Positions 28,740 to 40,295 of a stretch of DNA of 64,000 nucleotides are shown piece after piece. The stretch lies in contig NZ_JAFRDR010000004.1 in assembly GCF_017377795.1 (NCBI RefSeq), positions 186,001 through 250,000 on the forward strand, written 5' to 3'. The notes under the pieces were generated by a model. It was given only the letters and a program-made list of their open reading frames with translations. It ran no database searches and was not told where the DNA came from. This stretch comes from Williamsia soli. Its GTDB lineage: Bacteria > Actinomycetota > Actinomycetes > Mycobacteriales > Mycobacteriaceae. The translations under genes and the position numbers were made by a program. Each line of letters begins with the position of its first letter. Position 1 is the first letter of the stretch.

Positions 28740-29396
28740 ATGCCCGACACGACACCCGATACCCGAGTCTCGCGTGGTCGGCGCATCGGTGTGATGGGCG
28801 GAACGTTCGACCCTGTTCACAACGGTCACCTGGTGGCTGCGAGTGAGGTCGCGGACCGGTTCGACCTCGACGAGGTCATCTTCGTTCCCACCGGACGGCC
28901 ATGGCAGAAGTTCAAGGCCGACGCGGGTGTGAGCCCGCCTGAGGATCGCTACCTGATGACGGTCATCGCGACAGCATCCAATCCACGATTCTCGGTCAGC
29001 CGCGTCGACATCGACAGGGATGGGGACACCTACACCGTCGACACCTTGCGTGACCTGAAGGCCGTCAATCCCGACGCGCAGCTGTTCTTCATCACCGGCG
29101 CCGACGCGTTGGCGTCGATCCTGTCGTGGCAGGACTGGGAAGCGCTGTTCGAGTTGGCGAGCTTCGTCGGCGTCAGCCGGCCGGGCTACGAACTGGGCGC
29201 GGCGCACCTCGAGCGGCACCTGAAAAAACTACCCCCCGACACATTGCACCTCATGGAGATCCCGGCGCTCGCGATCTCGTCGACAGACTGCCGCAAACGT
29301 GCTGAAGGCGGACGTCCGGTCTGGTACCTGGTACCTGACGGGGTGGTGCAGTACATCAGCAAACGAAAGCTCTACCAATCGAAAGGCATTTTGTGA
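28740..29396 (+). CDS. nadD: Nicotinate-nucleotide adenylyltransferase
   Basis: 218 aa. It forms deamido-NAD from nicotinate mononucleotide and ATP. The nucleotidyltransferase motif [16 protein letters not shown] and the second motif [10 protein letters not shown] are present. TAGACT at 28726-28731 stands eight bases before the ATG, which suggests a leaderless start of a five-gene operon (nadD-rsfS-gpgP-octT-degV). The stop overlaps the rsfS start (GTGA). Confidence 0.97.
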   Translation: MPDTTPDTRVSRGRRIGVMGGTFDPVHNGHLVAASEVADRFDLDEVIFVPTGRPWQKFKADAGVSPPEDRYLMTVIATASNPRFSVSRVDIDRDGDTYTVDTLRDLKAVNPDAQLFFITGADALASILSWQDWEALFELASFVGVSRPGYELGAAHLERHLKKLPPDTLHLMEIPALAISSTDCRKRAEGGRPVWYLVPDGVVQYISKRKLYQSKGIL

Positions 29397-29821
29397 CAGC
29401 GTCATCCGAGGCGGTCTCCATCGCCACCGTGGCCGCCCATGCGGCGGCCGAGAAGTTGGCAACCAACGTCGTTGTGATCGACGTGTCGGAACAGCTGGTG
29501 ATCACCGACTGTTTCGTGATCGCCTCCGCCGACAACGAACGGCAGGTCGCCTCCATCGTCGACGAGATCGAAGAGAAGCTGCGGGAAGCCGGCACCAAAC
29601 CGGTGCGCCGCGAGGGCACCCGGGAGGGGCGCTGGACGCTGCTCGACTACATCGACGTCGTCGTCCACGTCCTGCACGAGCAGGAGCGAGAGTTCTACGC
29701 CCTCGAGCGACTGTGGAAAGACTGCCCTGTCATCGACATCCCCGGTATCGAGTCCAAACCCCTCAGCAGCTACGACGACGGCAGCGACGACGCGGGGAAC
29801 CGGGAGGACGTTGGTGAGTGA
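29393..29821 (+). CDS. rsfS: Ribosomal silencing factor RsfS
   Basis: 142 aa. It binds uL14 and blocks subunit joining under starvation. The family pattern is clear: [19 protein letters not shown], then [20 protein letters not shown] and [12 protein letters not shown]. The acidic C-terminal tail ([10 protein letters not shown]) is typical for actinobacteria. The GTG start overlaps the nadD stop. Confidence 0.97.
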   Translation: MTASSEAVSIATVAAHAAAEKLATNVVVIDVSEQLVITDCFVIASADNERQVASIVDEIEEKLREAGTKPVRREGTREGRWTLLDYIDVVVHVLHEQEREFYALERLWKDCPVIDIPGIESKPLSSYDDGSDDAGNREDVGE

Positions 29822-30530
29822 GTCCCTCCGTCCCGACGGCCATGACTCCAGCGTCGAGCGGATGACGCCGGTCGTACGACGTCTGCTGTTGCTCCGGCAC
29901 GGGCAGACCGAGTACAACGCCGCCAGCCGGATGCAGGGGCAACTCGACACCGACCTGTCCGAGCTCGGGATCAAGCAGGCCGAAGCCGCGGCGAAGGTGC
30001 TGGCCGCCCGTGAACCGCGCCTCATCGTCTCGTCCGACCTGCGCCGGGCCCGCGACACCGCGGCAGCACTGGCCGCCCAGGTCGGACTCGACGTCGGCAC
30101 CGACGAGCGTCTGCGTGAGACCCACCTGGGGTTGTGGCAGGGCCTGACCCATCACGAGGTCGACGACCAGATGCCCGGTGCCCGGCGTATCTGGCGCGAT
30201 GATGCGACCTGGCGGCCCCCGGAAGGAGAGAGTCGCACGGACGTGGCCACCCGCAGTGTGCCGGTCGTGGAGGAACTCGTCGCCGGACTGGGTGATTGGG
30301 GTCGCGGCGACAATGCCGACGCGCCGGTGGTCCTGGTGGCGCACGGCGGAGTGATCGCGGCGATGACCGCAGGCCTGCTGGGGCTGCCGATCAGTCATTG
30401 GCCGGTGTTCGGGGGACTGGCCAACACGAGTTGGGTCCAACTCAGCGGGCACGGCGCCGACGACGAGACGACCTGGCGACTCGACGTGTGGAACGCGTCC
30501 GCCGAGGTCGCGGATTCTGCCGTGCAATGA
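29814..30530 (+). CDS. gpgP: Glucosyl-3-phosphoglycerate phosphatase-like histidine phosphatase
   Basis: About 238 aa. Phosphoglycerate-mutase-like fold with the catalytic RHG motif [20 protein letters not shown], the acid motif [17 protein letters not shown], and the second His in [13 protein letters not shown]. Between rsfS and octT this is the mycobacterial GpgP position (Rv2419c), which dephosphorylates glucosyl-3-phosphoglycerate on the way to methylglucose lipopolysaccharide. The GTG at 29814 has GGGAGGA upstream; a TTG lies one codon earlier. Confidence 0.88.
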   Translation: MSESLRPDGHDSSVERMTPVVRRLLLLRHGQTEYNAASRMQGQLDTDLSELGIKQAEAAAKVLAAREPRLIVSSDLRRARDTAAALAAQVGLDVGTDERLRETHLGLWQGLTHHEVDDQMPGARRIWRDDATWRPPEGESRTDVATRSVPVVEELVAGLGDWGRGDNADAPVVLVAHGGVIAAMTAGLLGLPISHWPVFGGLANTSWVQLSGHGADDETTWRLDVWNASAEVADSAVQ

Positions 30531-31261
30531 CAGCACCGAAGCGTGATTCGTTACTGGTGTTGTCTGACTCGCTCGCCTACTACGGCCCCAAGGGTGGGCT
30601 GCCGGCCGACGACCAGAGGATCTGGCCGACGCTCGTCGCAGGCGAACTCGGTCTCGAACTCGAATTGTTCGGTCGTATCGGCTGGACCAGTCGCGATGTG
30701 TGGTGGGCCCTGACCCAGGACCCGCGGATCTGGGCCGCGGTTCCACGGGCGAAGGCGGTGGTCTTCGCGTTCGGCGGCATGGATTCGCTACCGTCGCCCA
30801 TGCCGACCGCCCTGCGGGAACAGATCCGGTACATCCGGCCGCCGTGGCTGCGGCAGCGGGTTCGGGATGGGTACGGCTGGCTGCAACCGCGGCTGGCGCC
30901 CACCGGATGGCCACTCGCACTCCCGCCGGCGCTGACCGGTGACTACCTGGGCAAAATTCACGAAGCCCTTGTCGCGATCCGCCCAGACCTCCCGATCGTG
31001 GCCTGCCTACCGTCGACCCACCGCAGCCCGTACTACGGAAACGTGCATTCGGGCAGGCCGAAAACCGTTGCGGCCATGACCACCTGGGCTGACGGGGCGG
31101 GAGTGCCGCTGATCGACCTGCTTCCGCCGACCGCGGCACATTTCGACCGCGGAGAAGGTAACCCCGATGGCATCCACTGGGGATTCGGGTGCCATCGCGA
31201 AGTCGCCGATCTGGTCCACGACGTCCTCTCGAGGACCCTGGCGTCTACCGTGGTGTCGTGA
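30527..31261 (+). CDS. octT: Diglucosylglycerate octanoyltransferase-like SGNH protein
   Basis: 244 aa. SGNH-hydrolase-like blocks are [13 protein letters not shown] (nucleophile Ser), [10 protein letters not shown] and the Asp/His block [17 protein letters not shown]. In mycobacteria the gene in this exact place (Rv2418c) is OctT, which adds octanoate to diglucosylglycerate, an early step of methylglucose lipopolysaccharide. The assignment rests on position plus motif pattern. Its ATG at 30527 overlaps the gpgP stop. Confidence 0.85.
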   Translation: MTAPKRDSLLVLSDSLAYYGPKGGLPADDQRIWPTLVAGELGLELELFGRIGWTSRDVWWALTQDPRIWAAVPRAKAVVFAFGGMDSLPSPMPTALREQIRYIRPPWLRQRVRDGYGWLQPRLAPTGWPLALPPALTGDYLGKIHEALVAIRPDLPIVACLPSTHRSPYYGNVHSGRPKTVAAMTTWADGAGVPLIDLLPPTAAHFDRGEGNPDGIHWGFGCHREVADLVHDVLSRTLASTVVS

Positions 31262-32112
31262 CCGTCGTCATCGTCACCGACTCCTCGGCCCGGCTGCCTG
31301 CAGCGATCCGCGAGCGGTATCGCATCGAACAGGTGCCCATGCACGTCCTGACCGCCGACCGCGACCTGCTGGAGGACGTCGACGAGATCGGTCCGGAGAT
31401 CTTCAACGATCCCCAGACCACCACGTCCGGGGTGACCCCCGCCGACCTCGAGGTCGCGTACGAGAAGGCGATCGAGGCCAGTGACGGCGACGGGGTGGTG
31501 GCCGTGCACCTGTCCCGGCGCTTCAGCGGTACCTGGGGTTCGGCCCGATTGGCCGCAGAGAAGTTCCAGGGACGCATCCGGGTCGTCGACTCCCGCACCG
31601 TGGGGCTCGGTGTCGGTTTCGCCGCCATTGCTGCGGCGCAGACCGCGGAGTCCGGTGCGGACATGGACCGCGTGTACGAATCGGCGATCAGGGTCGGTTC
31701 GACCACCGAGTGTCTGCTGTGTGTCCAGCAGCTGGAGAATCTGCGTTCGAGTGGTCGCATAGGCGCGACGACCCGCCTTTTCGCATCCGCGCTGGCGATC
31801 AAACCCATCCTGCGGGTCGTCGACGGGTCTCTGGTGCTCAAGGAGAAGCAGCGCACCATGTCGAAGGCGATCGCGAAGATGATCGACACCGCGGTCGAGG
31901 TCGCGCAACGTCGGCCGGTCACCCTCGGGGTTCAGCACTGCGAGGCTCCCGAACTGGCCACGGAGATCACCGAGGCGCTGCGGTCCAAACTCACCATCGA
32001 GTCGCTGGTCGAGTCCGATCTCGGTCCGGTGCTGTCGCGGCACGTCGGATCCGGTGCGGTGGGCATCGCACTGACAACCTCACTGGGCCCGATCGACCTC
32101 GACCCCGAGTAG
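31258..32112 (+). CDS. DegV-family fatty-acid-binding protein
   Basis: 284 aa. The DegV fold shows [14 protein letters not shown] at the start, [18 protein letters not shown] split over the ligand loop, and [18 protein letters not shown]. DegV proteins bind a fatty acid and can act as FakB, presenting it to a DAK2 kinase such as that encoded at 14.2 kb. The GTG at 31258 overlaps the octT stop (GTGA) and ends the nadD operon. Confidence 0.92.
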   Translation: MTVVIVTDSSARLPAAIRERYRIEQVPMHVLTADRDLLEDVDEIGPEIFNDPQTTTSGVTPADLEVAYEKAIEASDGDGVVAVHLSRRFSGTWGSARLAAEKFQGRIRVVDSRTVGLGVGFAAIAAAQTAESGADMDRVYESAIRVGSTTECLLCVQQLENLRSSGRIGATTRLFASALAIKPILRVVDGSLVLKEKQRTMSKAIAKMIDTAVEVAQRRPVTLGVQHCEAPELATEITEALRSKLTIESLVESDLGPVLSRHVGSGAVGIALTTSLGPIDLDPE

Positions 32113-32187
32113 TCCACAGTTCGGAAGTAATCCACAGGCGCGGACCGGCATCCCGCATCAGCTGCCGTCTGGAGCAGACCGGCTCAC

Positions 32188-32193
32188 TACGTT
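32188..32193 (+). promoter_or_regulatory. TACGTT -10 box before comEA
   Basis: TACGTT is separated by seven bases from the comEA ATG at 32201, with no ribosome site between, so a leaderless transcript is likely. Confidence 0.45.
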
Positions 32194-32200
32194 TTCGGCT

Positions 32201-33100
32201 ATGAGTAGCAACCTGGACCGGTTGGCGGAGTCGGAACCCGAGCCGCACGGACCACCTCAGCCCTCCACACCGGACGCTGCCGTTCCCGCCTGGCTGGGGT
32301 CTGCGCAGTGGCTGCACGACAGCCCACGGGACGACCCCGCCGCGGAATCCAGGTGGAGTGATGACCCTGGCGACGACCCCTTCGATCCCGACGACCCGGA
32401 CCCGGACGGTCCGTTGCGACGGCGGTGGCGCTCGACTCCCGCCGCTGCGATCGGTCTGGTGATCGTCGGGGTCCTGGCCACTCTGGTGGCGCTCTACACC
32501 GCCATCGCCGACGGTGCGAGTGGTGCAGATGTTCCTGTCGCTTTCCCCGAGACTGCCGGCGCGGCACCGAGTTCGATGCTGAGCGTGCAGCCAGCAGATC
32601 CGCCGACAGAATTGGTGATCAGCGTGGTGGGACTCGTGCAACGGCCAGGCTTGGTGAGACTGCCACCGCACTCTCGCGTCGCCGATGCGCTCGAGAAGGC
32701 AGGTGGTGCGAAAAACGGAGCTGACATCCTCAGCCTGAATCTCGCCCAGCCGCTGCGCGACGGGGATCAGGTTCTCGTCGGCTTCGCGGACCCGGCCGGT
32801 GGACCCCAGATGCGTAGCGCTGTGGTCGCGGTCGATGGAGTCGGAGGAGCCCCGCCGCCGAGTGTCGGCATCACCCCGGGTTCGCCCCCACCATCCGGCG
32901 CCGGCCAGGCGCGGGTCGACTTGAACACCGCGGCCGAAGCCGAGTTGGACACCCTGCCGGGAGTGGGTCCGGTGACCGCAGCCGCGATCATCGCCTGGCG
33001 AAACGCCAACGGCCGGTTCGCCTCTGTGGATCAGCTGGCCGAAGTGGACGGCATCGGCCCCGCGCGTCTGGAGAAACTCAGGGACCGGGTCACGGTGTGA
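32201..33100 (+). CDS. comEA: ComEA-like DNA-binding competence protein
   Basis: 299 aa. A long acidic Pro/Asp-rich N-terminus (1-75) and one membrane span (AAIGLVIVGVLATLVALYTAI) are followed by an SLBB domain (LVISVVGLVQRPGLVRLPPH). The C-terminal helix-hairpin-helix domain is VDLNTAAEAELDTLPGVGPV and ...DGIGPARLEKLRDRV. ComEA binds double-stranded DNA outside the membrane for uptake. The stop overlaps the comEC start by 4 bases. Confidence 0.95.
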   Translation: MSSNLDRLAESEPEPHGPPQPSTPDAAVPAWLGSAQWLHDSPRDDPAAESRWSDDPGDDPFDPDDPDPDGPLRRRWRSTPAAAIGLVIVGVLATLVALYTAIADGASGADVPVAFPETAGAAPSSMLSVQPADPPTELVISVVGLVQRPGLVRLPPHSRVADALEKAGGAKNGADILSLNLAQPLRDGDQVLVGFADPAGGPQMRSAVVAVDGVGGAPPPSVGITPGSPPPSGAGQARVDLNTAAEAELDTLPGVGPVTAAAIIAWRNANGRFASVDQLAEVDGIGPARLEKLRDRVTV

Positions 33101-34500
33101 GCGCCGCCGTGGCGCCCGGACCCACGACGCTGGATCTGAGGCTTGTTCCGGCGGCCTCCGCCGCCTGGCTGATCACGATGATCGGAATCCTTGCACCAGT
33201 GAGCGTCACGGTTGGACTGGCGCTGCTCGCATCGCTCGTGACGATCGTCCTATCGGCATCGCTGGTGCGTGGGGCGAGAACGTCGATGATGCCCGTTCTT
33301 CTCGGAATCGTCGGCGTAGTCGCAGGTTTCGGCTGGGCCCTGGTGCTCCGCCAGCACCATCTCGAGGTGAACCCGTTGGCGGACAACACCATCGTTGGAA
33401 GCAAGGTCACGATAGGGCTGCGGGTGACCGACGATCCGAGGGCCATGGCACGCACGGATCGGGTGGTGATCGCGGTGACCGTGACCTCGGTTCGCCGGCA
33501 GGAGGTGTCGAAGGCGGCGGCGACGGTGCTCGCACCCGCAGAAGGCTGGCTCGACCTGGTTCCGGGACAACATCTGTCGGCGCTGGTGACGGTGTCGGAG
33601 CCGCGTCGACCGAACCTCACCGTCGCCACGTTGACCGCCTCGGGACCACCGACGCAGGTTCGCGCTCCGCCCTGGTACCAGCGGGTCGCGACGTACGTCC
33701 GAGGCCAGTTCCGGGAGTTGGCCTCCCGTGCGCTCGGAGCGCCGGAATCAGGTCTGCTCCCGGGACTGGTGCTCGGCGATGTCTCGGCGCTCGACGAGGA
33801 TCTGAAGGAGGATTTCCGGGAGGCGGGGCTGTCGCACCTGACGGCAGTGTCGGGGGCGAATTTTGCGATCGTGATCGGGGCTTTGTTGTTGACCGTGCGG
33901 GCACTGGGTGCGGGCCCGCGCACTGCGGTGGTGGTGACCGGGGTTGCGATCGTGATCTTTGTGATCCTTGTGCGGCCCAGTCCCAGCGTGGTCCGTGCGG
34001 CGGTGATGGGCGCGGTCGGGTTGGTGGCGCTGCTGGTCCGCAGGCGTGCGCAGGCCATGCCGGCGTTGTGCGCCGCGATCGTCATCCTGCTGCTGGTGTG
34101 GCCGGCGTTCGCGGTCCAGCCAGGATTCCTCCTCTCTGTCGTCGCCACCGCTGGACTGATCGTCATCGCGCCGGTGATCGTCGAATGGCTGCGGCGCCAT
34201 CGTGTTCCGCGGGGGTTCGCCCAAGCCCTGGCGGTGGCGTTCGCGGCGCAACTGGTGACCACGCCCGTGGTCGTGATGTTCAGCGGCAGGCTCAGTCTGA
34301 TCGCTGTGGTCGCGAACCTGGCCGTGACGGTGGTCGTCGCGCCCATCACCGTGCTGGGTACCACAGCGGCGGTCCTCGGCCTCGTCTGCCCGCCGGTGGC
34401 GTTCGTGTTGGTGCGGTTCGTCGGCCCCGAACTGTGGTGGATGGTGTTCGTCGCGCAGAAGTGCAGTTCGCTGCCACTGGCGACGGTGACCCTGTGGTGA
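33097..34500 (+). CDS. comEC: ComEC/Rec2 competence channel (membrane domain only)
   Basis: 467 aa, with many hydrophobic segments. The Competence domain begins around residue 200 with LLPGLVLGDVSALDEDLKED, then FREAGLSHLTAVSGANFAIV. The metallo-beta-lactamase domain found at the C-terminus of Bacillus ComEC is absent; the protein ends soon after the last membrane helices, as in mycobacteria. It would form the pore for single-stranded DNA. GTG start within the comEA stop. Confidence 0.93.
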   Translation: MSAAVAPGPTTLDLRLVPAASAAWLITMIGILAPVSVTVGLALLASLVTIVLSASLVRGARTSMMPVLLGIVGVVAGFGWALVLRQHHLEVNPLADNTIVGSKVTIGLRVTDDPRAMARTDRVVIAVTVTSVRRQEVSKAAATVLAPAEGWLDLVPGQHLSALVTVSEPRRPNLTVATLTASGPPTQVRAPPWYQRVATYVRGQFRELASRALGAPESGLLPGLVLGDVSALDEDLKEDFREAGLSHLTAVSGANFAIVIGALLLTVRALGAGPRTAVVVTGVAIVIFVILVRPSPSVVRAAVMGAVGLVALLVRRRAQAMPALCAAIVILLLVWPAFAVQPGFLLSVVATAGLIVIAPVIVEWLRRHRVPRGFAQALAVAFAAQLVTTPVVVMFSGRLSLIAVVANLAVTVVVAPITVLGTTAAVLGLVCPPVAFVLVRFVGPELWWMVFVAQKCSSLPLATVTLW

Positions 34501-34555
34501 ACGCGGGGCCACCTACTTGTGGTGCGGGGTGGGGGTGTCGCCGGGTTCTGGCACC

Positions 34556-35527
34556 ATGACGACTGTGAACAGCGTGCATCTTGTCCTCGGCGACGACGAA
34601 TTCCTCGCCGAACGCGCAACGGGTGGCATCGTCGCCGCAGTTCGGGCGGCAGTCTCCAACCCAGAGGACATCCCGGTGACGCGACTGCGGGCGGGAGACG
34701 CGACGGCGCCCGAACTGGCCGAGTTGCTGAGCCCGTCCCTCTTCGCCGAGGACCGGATCATTGTTCTCGAGGCCGCAGCCGAGGCGGGCAAAGAACCTGC
34801 CAAGCTCGTCGCCGAGGTGGCGGTGGATCCGCCTGAAGGCGTCACCCTGATCATCGTGCACTCAGGTGGTGGCCGGGCGAAGTCGATGGTTGGCGCGCTG
34901 CGAAAAAGCGGTGTCGAAGAACATGACTGTGCAAGTCTCAAGGGCAGCGCACGCGCCGACTTCGTCAGAAGCGAATTGCGCCAGCACGGGGTCAAAGCGG
35001 GGCCGGATGTCATCGAGAAGATTCTGGATTCGGTGCGAGCCGACCTGCGTGAGTTGGCGTCGGCCTGCAGTCAGCTCGCCGCGGACACGGACGGCAAGGT
35101 CGACGTGGCTGCGGTCGCGCGCTACTACTCCGGGCGACCCGAGATCACCGGCTTCGAAGTGGCGGACAAGGCGGTGACGGGCGATCGGGCGGGCGCCCTG
35201 GAGTCGCTGCAATGGGCGCATCACCACGGCGTCGCGCACGTGCTGCTGGCCGATGCCCTCGCCGAAGCGGTGCACTCCATCGCCCGCGTCCGTGGAGTGG
35301 GTCGCATGGATCAGTACGCCGCCGCCTCGGAACTGGGTATGCCGCCATGGAAGGTGAAGAAGGTGCAGGGGCAGGCGTCGGCGTGGGATTCGGACTCGAT
35401 CGCCAAGGCGATGTCGGTGGTGGCCACGCTCAACGGTGAGGTCAAAGGGCAGGCGGCAGACGCCGACTACAGCCTGCAGCGGGCCGTCGCGGCTGTCGCC
35501 GATCTACGGCCATCGCGCCGGCGGTGA
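34556..35527 (+). CDS. holA: DNA polymerase III subunit delta
   Basis: 323 aa. It opens the sliding clamp as part of the clamp loader. HLVLGDDEFLAERA at the N-terminus is typical, with LFAEDRIIVLEAAAEAGKEP, and the C-terminal domain GMPPWKVKKVQGQASAWD. The ATG at 34556 is chosen; the GTG at 34565 is an alternative. It follows comEC after 55 bases and converges on rpsT. Confidence 0.95.
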   Translation: MTTVNSVHLVLGDDEFLAERATGGIVAAVRAAVSNPEDIPVTRLRAGDATAPELAELLSPSLFAEDRIIVLEAAAEAGKEPAKLVAEVAVDPPEGVTLIIVHSGGGRAKSMVGALRKSGVEEHDCASLKGSARADFVRSELRQHGVKAGPDVIEKILDSVRADLRELASACSQLAADTDGKVDVAAVARYYSGRPEITGFEVADKAVTGDRAGALESLQWAHHHGVAHVLLADALAEAVHSIARVRGVGRMDQYAAASELGMPPWKVKKVQGQASAWDSDSIAKAMSVVATLNGEVKGQAADADYSLQRAVAAVADLRPSRRR

Positions 35528-35579
35528 AGTCGTAACCCGCCTTCACCAGGTGGAGCGCAGACGCACGGCAAACGCCGAC

Positions 35580-35613
35580 CACCCCGGGCGACTGCGTGGG
35601 CGTCTCCGGGGTG
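35580..35613 (+). terminator. Weak stem-loop downstream of holA
   Basis: CACCCCGG (35580-35587) can pair with CCGGGGTG (35606-35613) across an 18-base loop, about 50 bases after the holA stop. There is no U tract, so the call is tentative. Confidence 0.45.
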
Positions 35614-35636
35614 ATCGGTAACTGTCAAGTTGTGGG

Positions 35637-35653
35637 TGCCCGGTCACCGGGCA
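35637..35653 (-). terminator. Short hairpin just after rpsT
   Basis: TGCCCGG-TCA-CCGGGCA is a perfect 7-bp hairpin lying within 25 bases of the rpsT stop on the minus strand. It may terminate rpsT or protect its 3' end. Confidence 0.6.
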
Positions 35654-35659
35654 GGTAGA

Positions 35660-35920
35660 TCAGAGCTTGTTGAGCGAGAGAGCCATCGCCGACTTCTTGT
35701 TGGCGGCCTGGTTGGCATGGATGACGCCCTTGCTGGCAGCCTTGTCGAGCTTCTTGCCGGTGCTGACCAGGAGCTCGGAAGCCTTGTCCTTATCGCCGGC
35801 GGAAACAGCCTCGCGGAATGAACGGATCGCGGTACGCAGCGACGACTTGGTCGACTGGTTACGCAGCTTTGCAGCCTCGTTGGTCTTGTTCCGCTTGATC
35901 TGGGACTTGATGTTTGCCAC
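35660..35920 (-). CDS. rpsT: Small ribosomal subunit protein bS20
   Basis: 86 aa, the usual S20 size: very basic and helical ([19 protein letters not shown], then [20 protein letters not shown]). The GTG at 35920 has TAAGGAAAA upstream. It lies opposite holA and divergent from the ATP-grasp gene, as in mycobacteria (Rv2412). Confidence 0.98.
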   Translation of the reverse strand: MANIKSQIKRNKTNEAAKLRNQSTKSSLRTAIRSFREAVSAGDKDKASELLVSTGKKLDKAASKGVIHANQAANKKSAMALSLNKL

Positions 35921-36127
35921 GCGTGTATTTTCCTTAGCTTCAAAGACAATGGTTTCGCGCGCGAGACGAGGCCGGAGACAGAACTCGACCGTTGACTCAG
36001 CGCCAGCGGATAACGTTACCAGCCGCACCGATGCCGACCCAAATCCCGGCACCGGCGACCCGGGGGATCTGAGGCAATCCAGCGCTCAGGTCTGCCGAGA
36101 GCAGCCACTTGCGGCAACATGTGTCAC

Positions 36128-37917
<1,790 letters not shown>

Positions 37918-37921
<4 letters not shown>

Positions 37922-38901
37922 TGCTCGCCCGCAACGCCGAATCGCTCTACTGGATCGGCCGCTATGTCGAGCGCGCTGACGACACCGCGCGGATCCTCGA
38001 CGTCGCAGTACACCAACTGCTCGAGGACGCCACGGTCGATCCCGACCGTCGCTGCCGGCTGGTGCTGCAGGTTCTCGGGATGGAACTGCCACCCAAGAAC
38101 GAGGAACTCGACGCGTGGTCGCTCACCGATCGAGTCGCCTACTCGAAGAACGAGCCGGGTTCCATCGTCGACAACGTGGGCCAGGCACGCGAGAATGCCC
38201 GTGGTGCAAGAGAAGTCACCTCAAGCGAGATGTGGGAGTGCCTGAACACCACCTACAACGGCCTCGGTGACGCCGAACGTGCAGCTCGCAAACTGGGTCC
38301 CTACGAGTTCCTGGCGTACGTGAAGAACCGGGCCGCGATGTTCGCCGGGCTGGCAGACGCCACCCTGAGCCATGACGACGGATATCGCTATCTGCTCCTG
38401 GGCCGTTCGGTGGAGCGCGTGGACATGACGATCCGAATGCTGTTGTCGCGTGCGGGGGACCGGTCGGGCTCGCCGGCGTGGGTCACCGTGCTCCGCTCGG
38501 CAGGTGCCCACGACACGTATCTGAGGACGTATCGCGGTGCTCTGGACGCCACGAGGGTTGTCGAGTTCATGTTGCTGGACAGACTCTTTCCCCGATCGGT
38601 CTTCCACGCGATCAGCCTGGCCGAGCAGCAGCTCCTCGAACTGGACAACCGGCCGAGCCGGGTCGGCGCGCGGGCCGAGGCGCAACGTCTGCTGGGTCGC
38701 GCCCGAAGCGGCCTCGAGTTCATGCAACCGGGAATGTTGTTGGACGACTTGCAACCACGGCTGATAGACCTCCAGGAAACGTGCCGCGAGGTCAGTGAGG
38801 CGGTGACCGCCCAGTACTTCCACGTGTCGCCGTACGTCGCGTGGGCCGACGCCTCGGCAAGCGATTCCGTCGACCGATTCATCGAGGAGAGTGAACTGTG
38901 A
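37918..38901 (+). CDS. Alpha-E domain protein (DUF403)
   Basis: 327 aa, almost wholly helical. The family start is MLARNAESLYWIGRYVERADDTAR (quoted in part), with RSVERVDMTIRMLLSRAGD in the middle. DUF403 proteins always travel with the circularly permuted ATP-grasp protein and a transglutaminase-like protein; their reaction is not known. The ATG at 37918 overlaps the ATP-grasp stop (ATGA), and the stop overlaps the next start (GTGA). Confidence 0.93.
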
Positions 38902-39746
38902 GCTGGCGCCTGAGGGTTGTGCATTCCACCGGTTTTGCCTACAACGCGGCAGTGACCTCGTCGTACAACGAAGCCCGGCTCACGCCACGCAGCGACGCCC
39001 GGCAGAACGTGATCATCAACCGGGTCGAGACGATCCCGGCGACGAGGTCGTACCGCTACACCGACTACTGGGGTACCGCCGTCACCGCATTCGACCTCCA
39101 CGCACCTCATGAAGAACTCGAGGTGTCCGGGTTGTCGGTGGTGGAGACCGAACCCGACGAGATGCCGACCGAGGAAGAGCAAGTCGACTGGGAGGGCCTC
39201 GGCGCCTACGCAGTGGTCGATCGTTACGACGAGGTGCTGAGCAACACCGGATATGTCCCCAACAGCAGGCAGCTGGCGCAGGTCGCGAAGCGCCTCACCA
39301 AGGGCATGAATCCGCAGGACGCGGTCCTGGCCGTCTGTCAGTGGGTACATCAGGAGATGGAGTACGTGCCCGGCACCACCGGCGTGCACACCTCGGCAGT
39401 CGACGCCTGGAAAGAGAAGAAGGGCGTCTGTCAGGACTACGCCCACCTGTGCCTGGTGTTGTTGCGGAGTCTGGGCATTCCGTCCCGCTACGTCTCCGGG
39501 TACCTGCACCCGAACCGCAAGGCGACGATCAACCGGACCGTCGAGGGCCAGAGCCACGCCTGGATCGAGGCCTGGACCGGTGGCTGGTGGGGCTATGACC
39601 CGACGAACGACGTGTCGATCTCAGAACAGCACGTGTCGGTCGGTGTCGGTCGCGACTACTCGGATGTCACGCCGCTCAAGGGCATTTACACCGGCGCCGG
39701 CGCCAAGGATCTCGACGTGAAGGTCGAGATCACGCGGCTGGCCTGA
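38898..39746 (+). CDS. Transglutaminase-like cysteine protease-fold protein
   Basis: 282 aa. The N-terminal beta domain (SWRLRVVHSTGFAYNAAVTSSY in part) is typical of bacterial transglutaminase-like proteins. The catalytic Cys is in KKGVCQDYAHLCLVLLRSLG, the His in GQSHAWIEAW, and the Asp in WWGYDPTNDV. It may cut or ligate peptides together with the two upstream proteins. GTG start at 38898. Confidence 0.94.
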   Translation: MSWRLRVVHSTGFAYNAAVTSSYNEARLTPRSDARQNVIINRVETIPATRSYRYTDYWGTAVTAFDLHAPHEELEVSGLSVVETEPDEMPTEEEQVDWEGLGAYAVVDRYDEVLSNTGYVPNSRQLAQVAKRLTKGMNPQDAVLAVCQWVHQEMEYVPGTTGVHTSAVDAWKEKKGVCQDYAHLCLVLLRSLGIPSRYVSGYLHPNRKATINRTVEGQSHAWIEAWTGGWWGYDPTNDVSISEQHVSVGVGRDYSDVTPLKGIYTGAGAKDLDVKVEITRLA

Positions 39747-39814
39747 GCGCCAGCAGTGCGATCTGGCTGGATTTAAGGCGGGCGCTGCCGTCGGTGGTCT
39801 GTCAGTGTCGGGTA

Positions 39815-40285
39815 ATGACCACTGCAGCAAAACAATCCGTCGTTCCCTTTGTCGTGTCCGCCACCGGTACCGGGGTCGCCCAGCATCTGGTGACCTCAGG
39901 TAAAGGGCACGAGTTCGCAACCGATGCCTACCCGGCTTTCGGCGGCAAGGACGAGGCCCCGAGTCCGCTGTTCTACGCCCTCGGTGCGCTCACCTCGTGC
40001 AACCAGGTGACTGCGTCGCTGGTGGCGAAAGACCTCGGAATCTCGCTGGGCCAGTTCTCGTTCGAGGTCCAGGGTGATCTCGATACCGCGGTCCTGGTGC
40101 AGGGCGCCGACGGCAACGCCAACTTCGACAAGGTGACCGTGCGGGCCACCGTCGAATCGGACGCGACCGAGCAGCAGTTCGCCCAGTTCGTCGCTGAAAC
40201 CGAGCGACGCTGCCCGGTCAGTCAGTTGTTCGTCCGCAGTGGTCTCGAGTTCGTCAACGAGTGGACGCAGACTCCGCTGGCCTGA
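39815..40285 (+). CDS. OsmC-family protein
   Basis: 156 aa. OsmC/Ohr-fold proteins reduce organic peroxides with two Cys: one is here in LGALTSCNQVTASLVAK, the other in ETERRCPVSQLFVRSG. Spacing and flanking residues match the OsmC/YhfA side of the family. It stands alone downstream of the transglutaminase gene and converges on the PemK-like gene. Confidence 0.9.
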   Translation: MTTAAKQSVVPFVVSATGTGVAQHLVTSGKGHEFATDAYPAFGGKDEAPSPLFYALGALTSCNQVTASLVAKDLGISLGQFSFEVQGDLDTAVLVQGADGNANFDKVTVRATVESDATEQQFAQFVAETERRCPVSQLFVRSGLEFVNEWTQTPLA

Positions 40286-40295
40286 TCGCCTCGGC

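Noticed and set aside
31033-32043. 336-aa minus-strand frame
   Set aside because: Shadow of octT and degV, both of which have clear family motifs on the plus strand.
33090-34619. 509-aa minus-strand frame
   Set aside because: Shadow of comEC, with Thr/Arg-rich composition typical of antisense frames.
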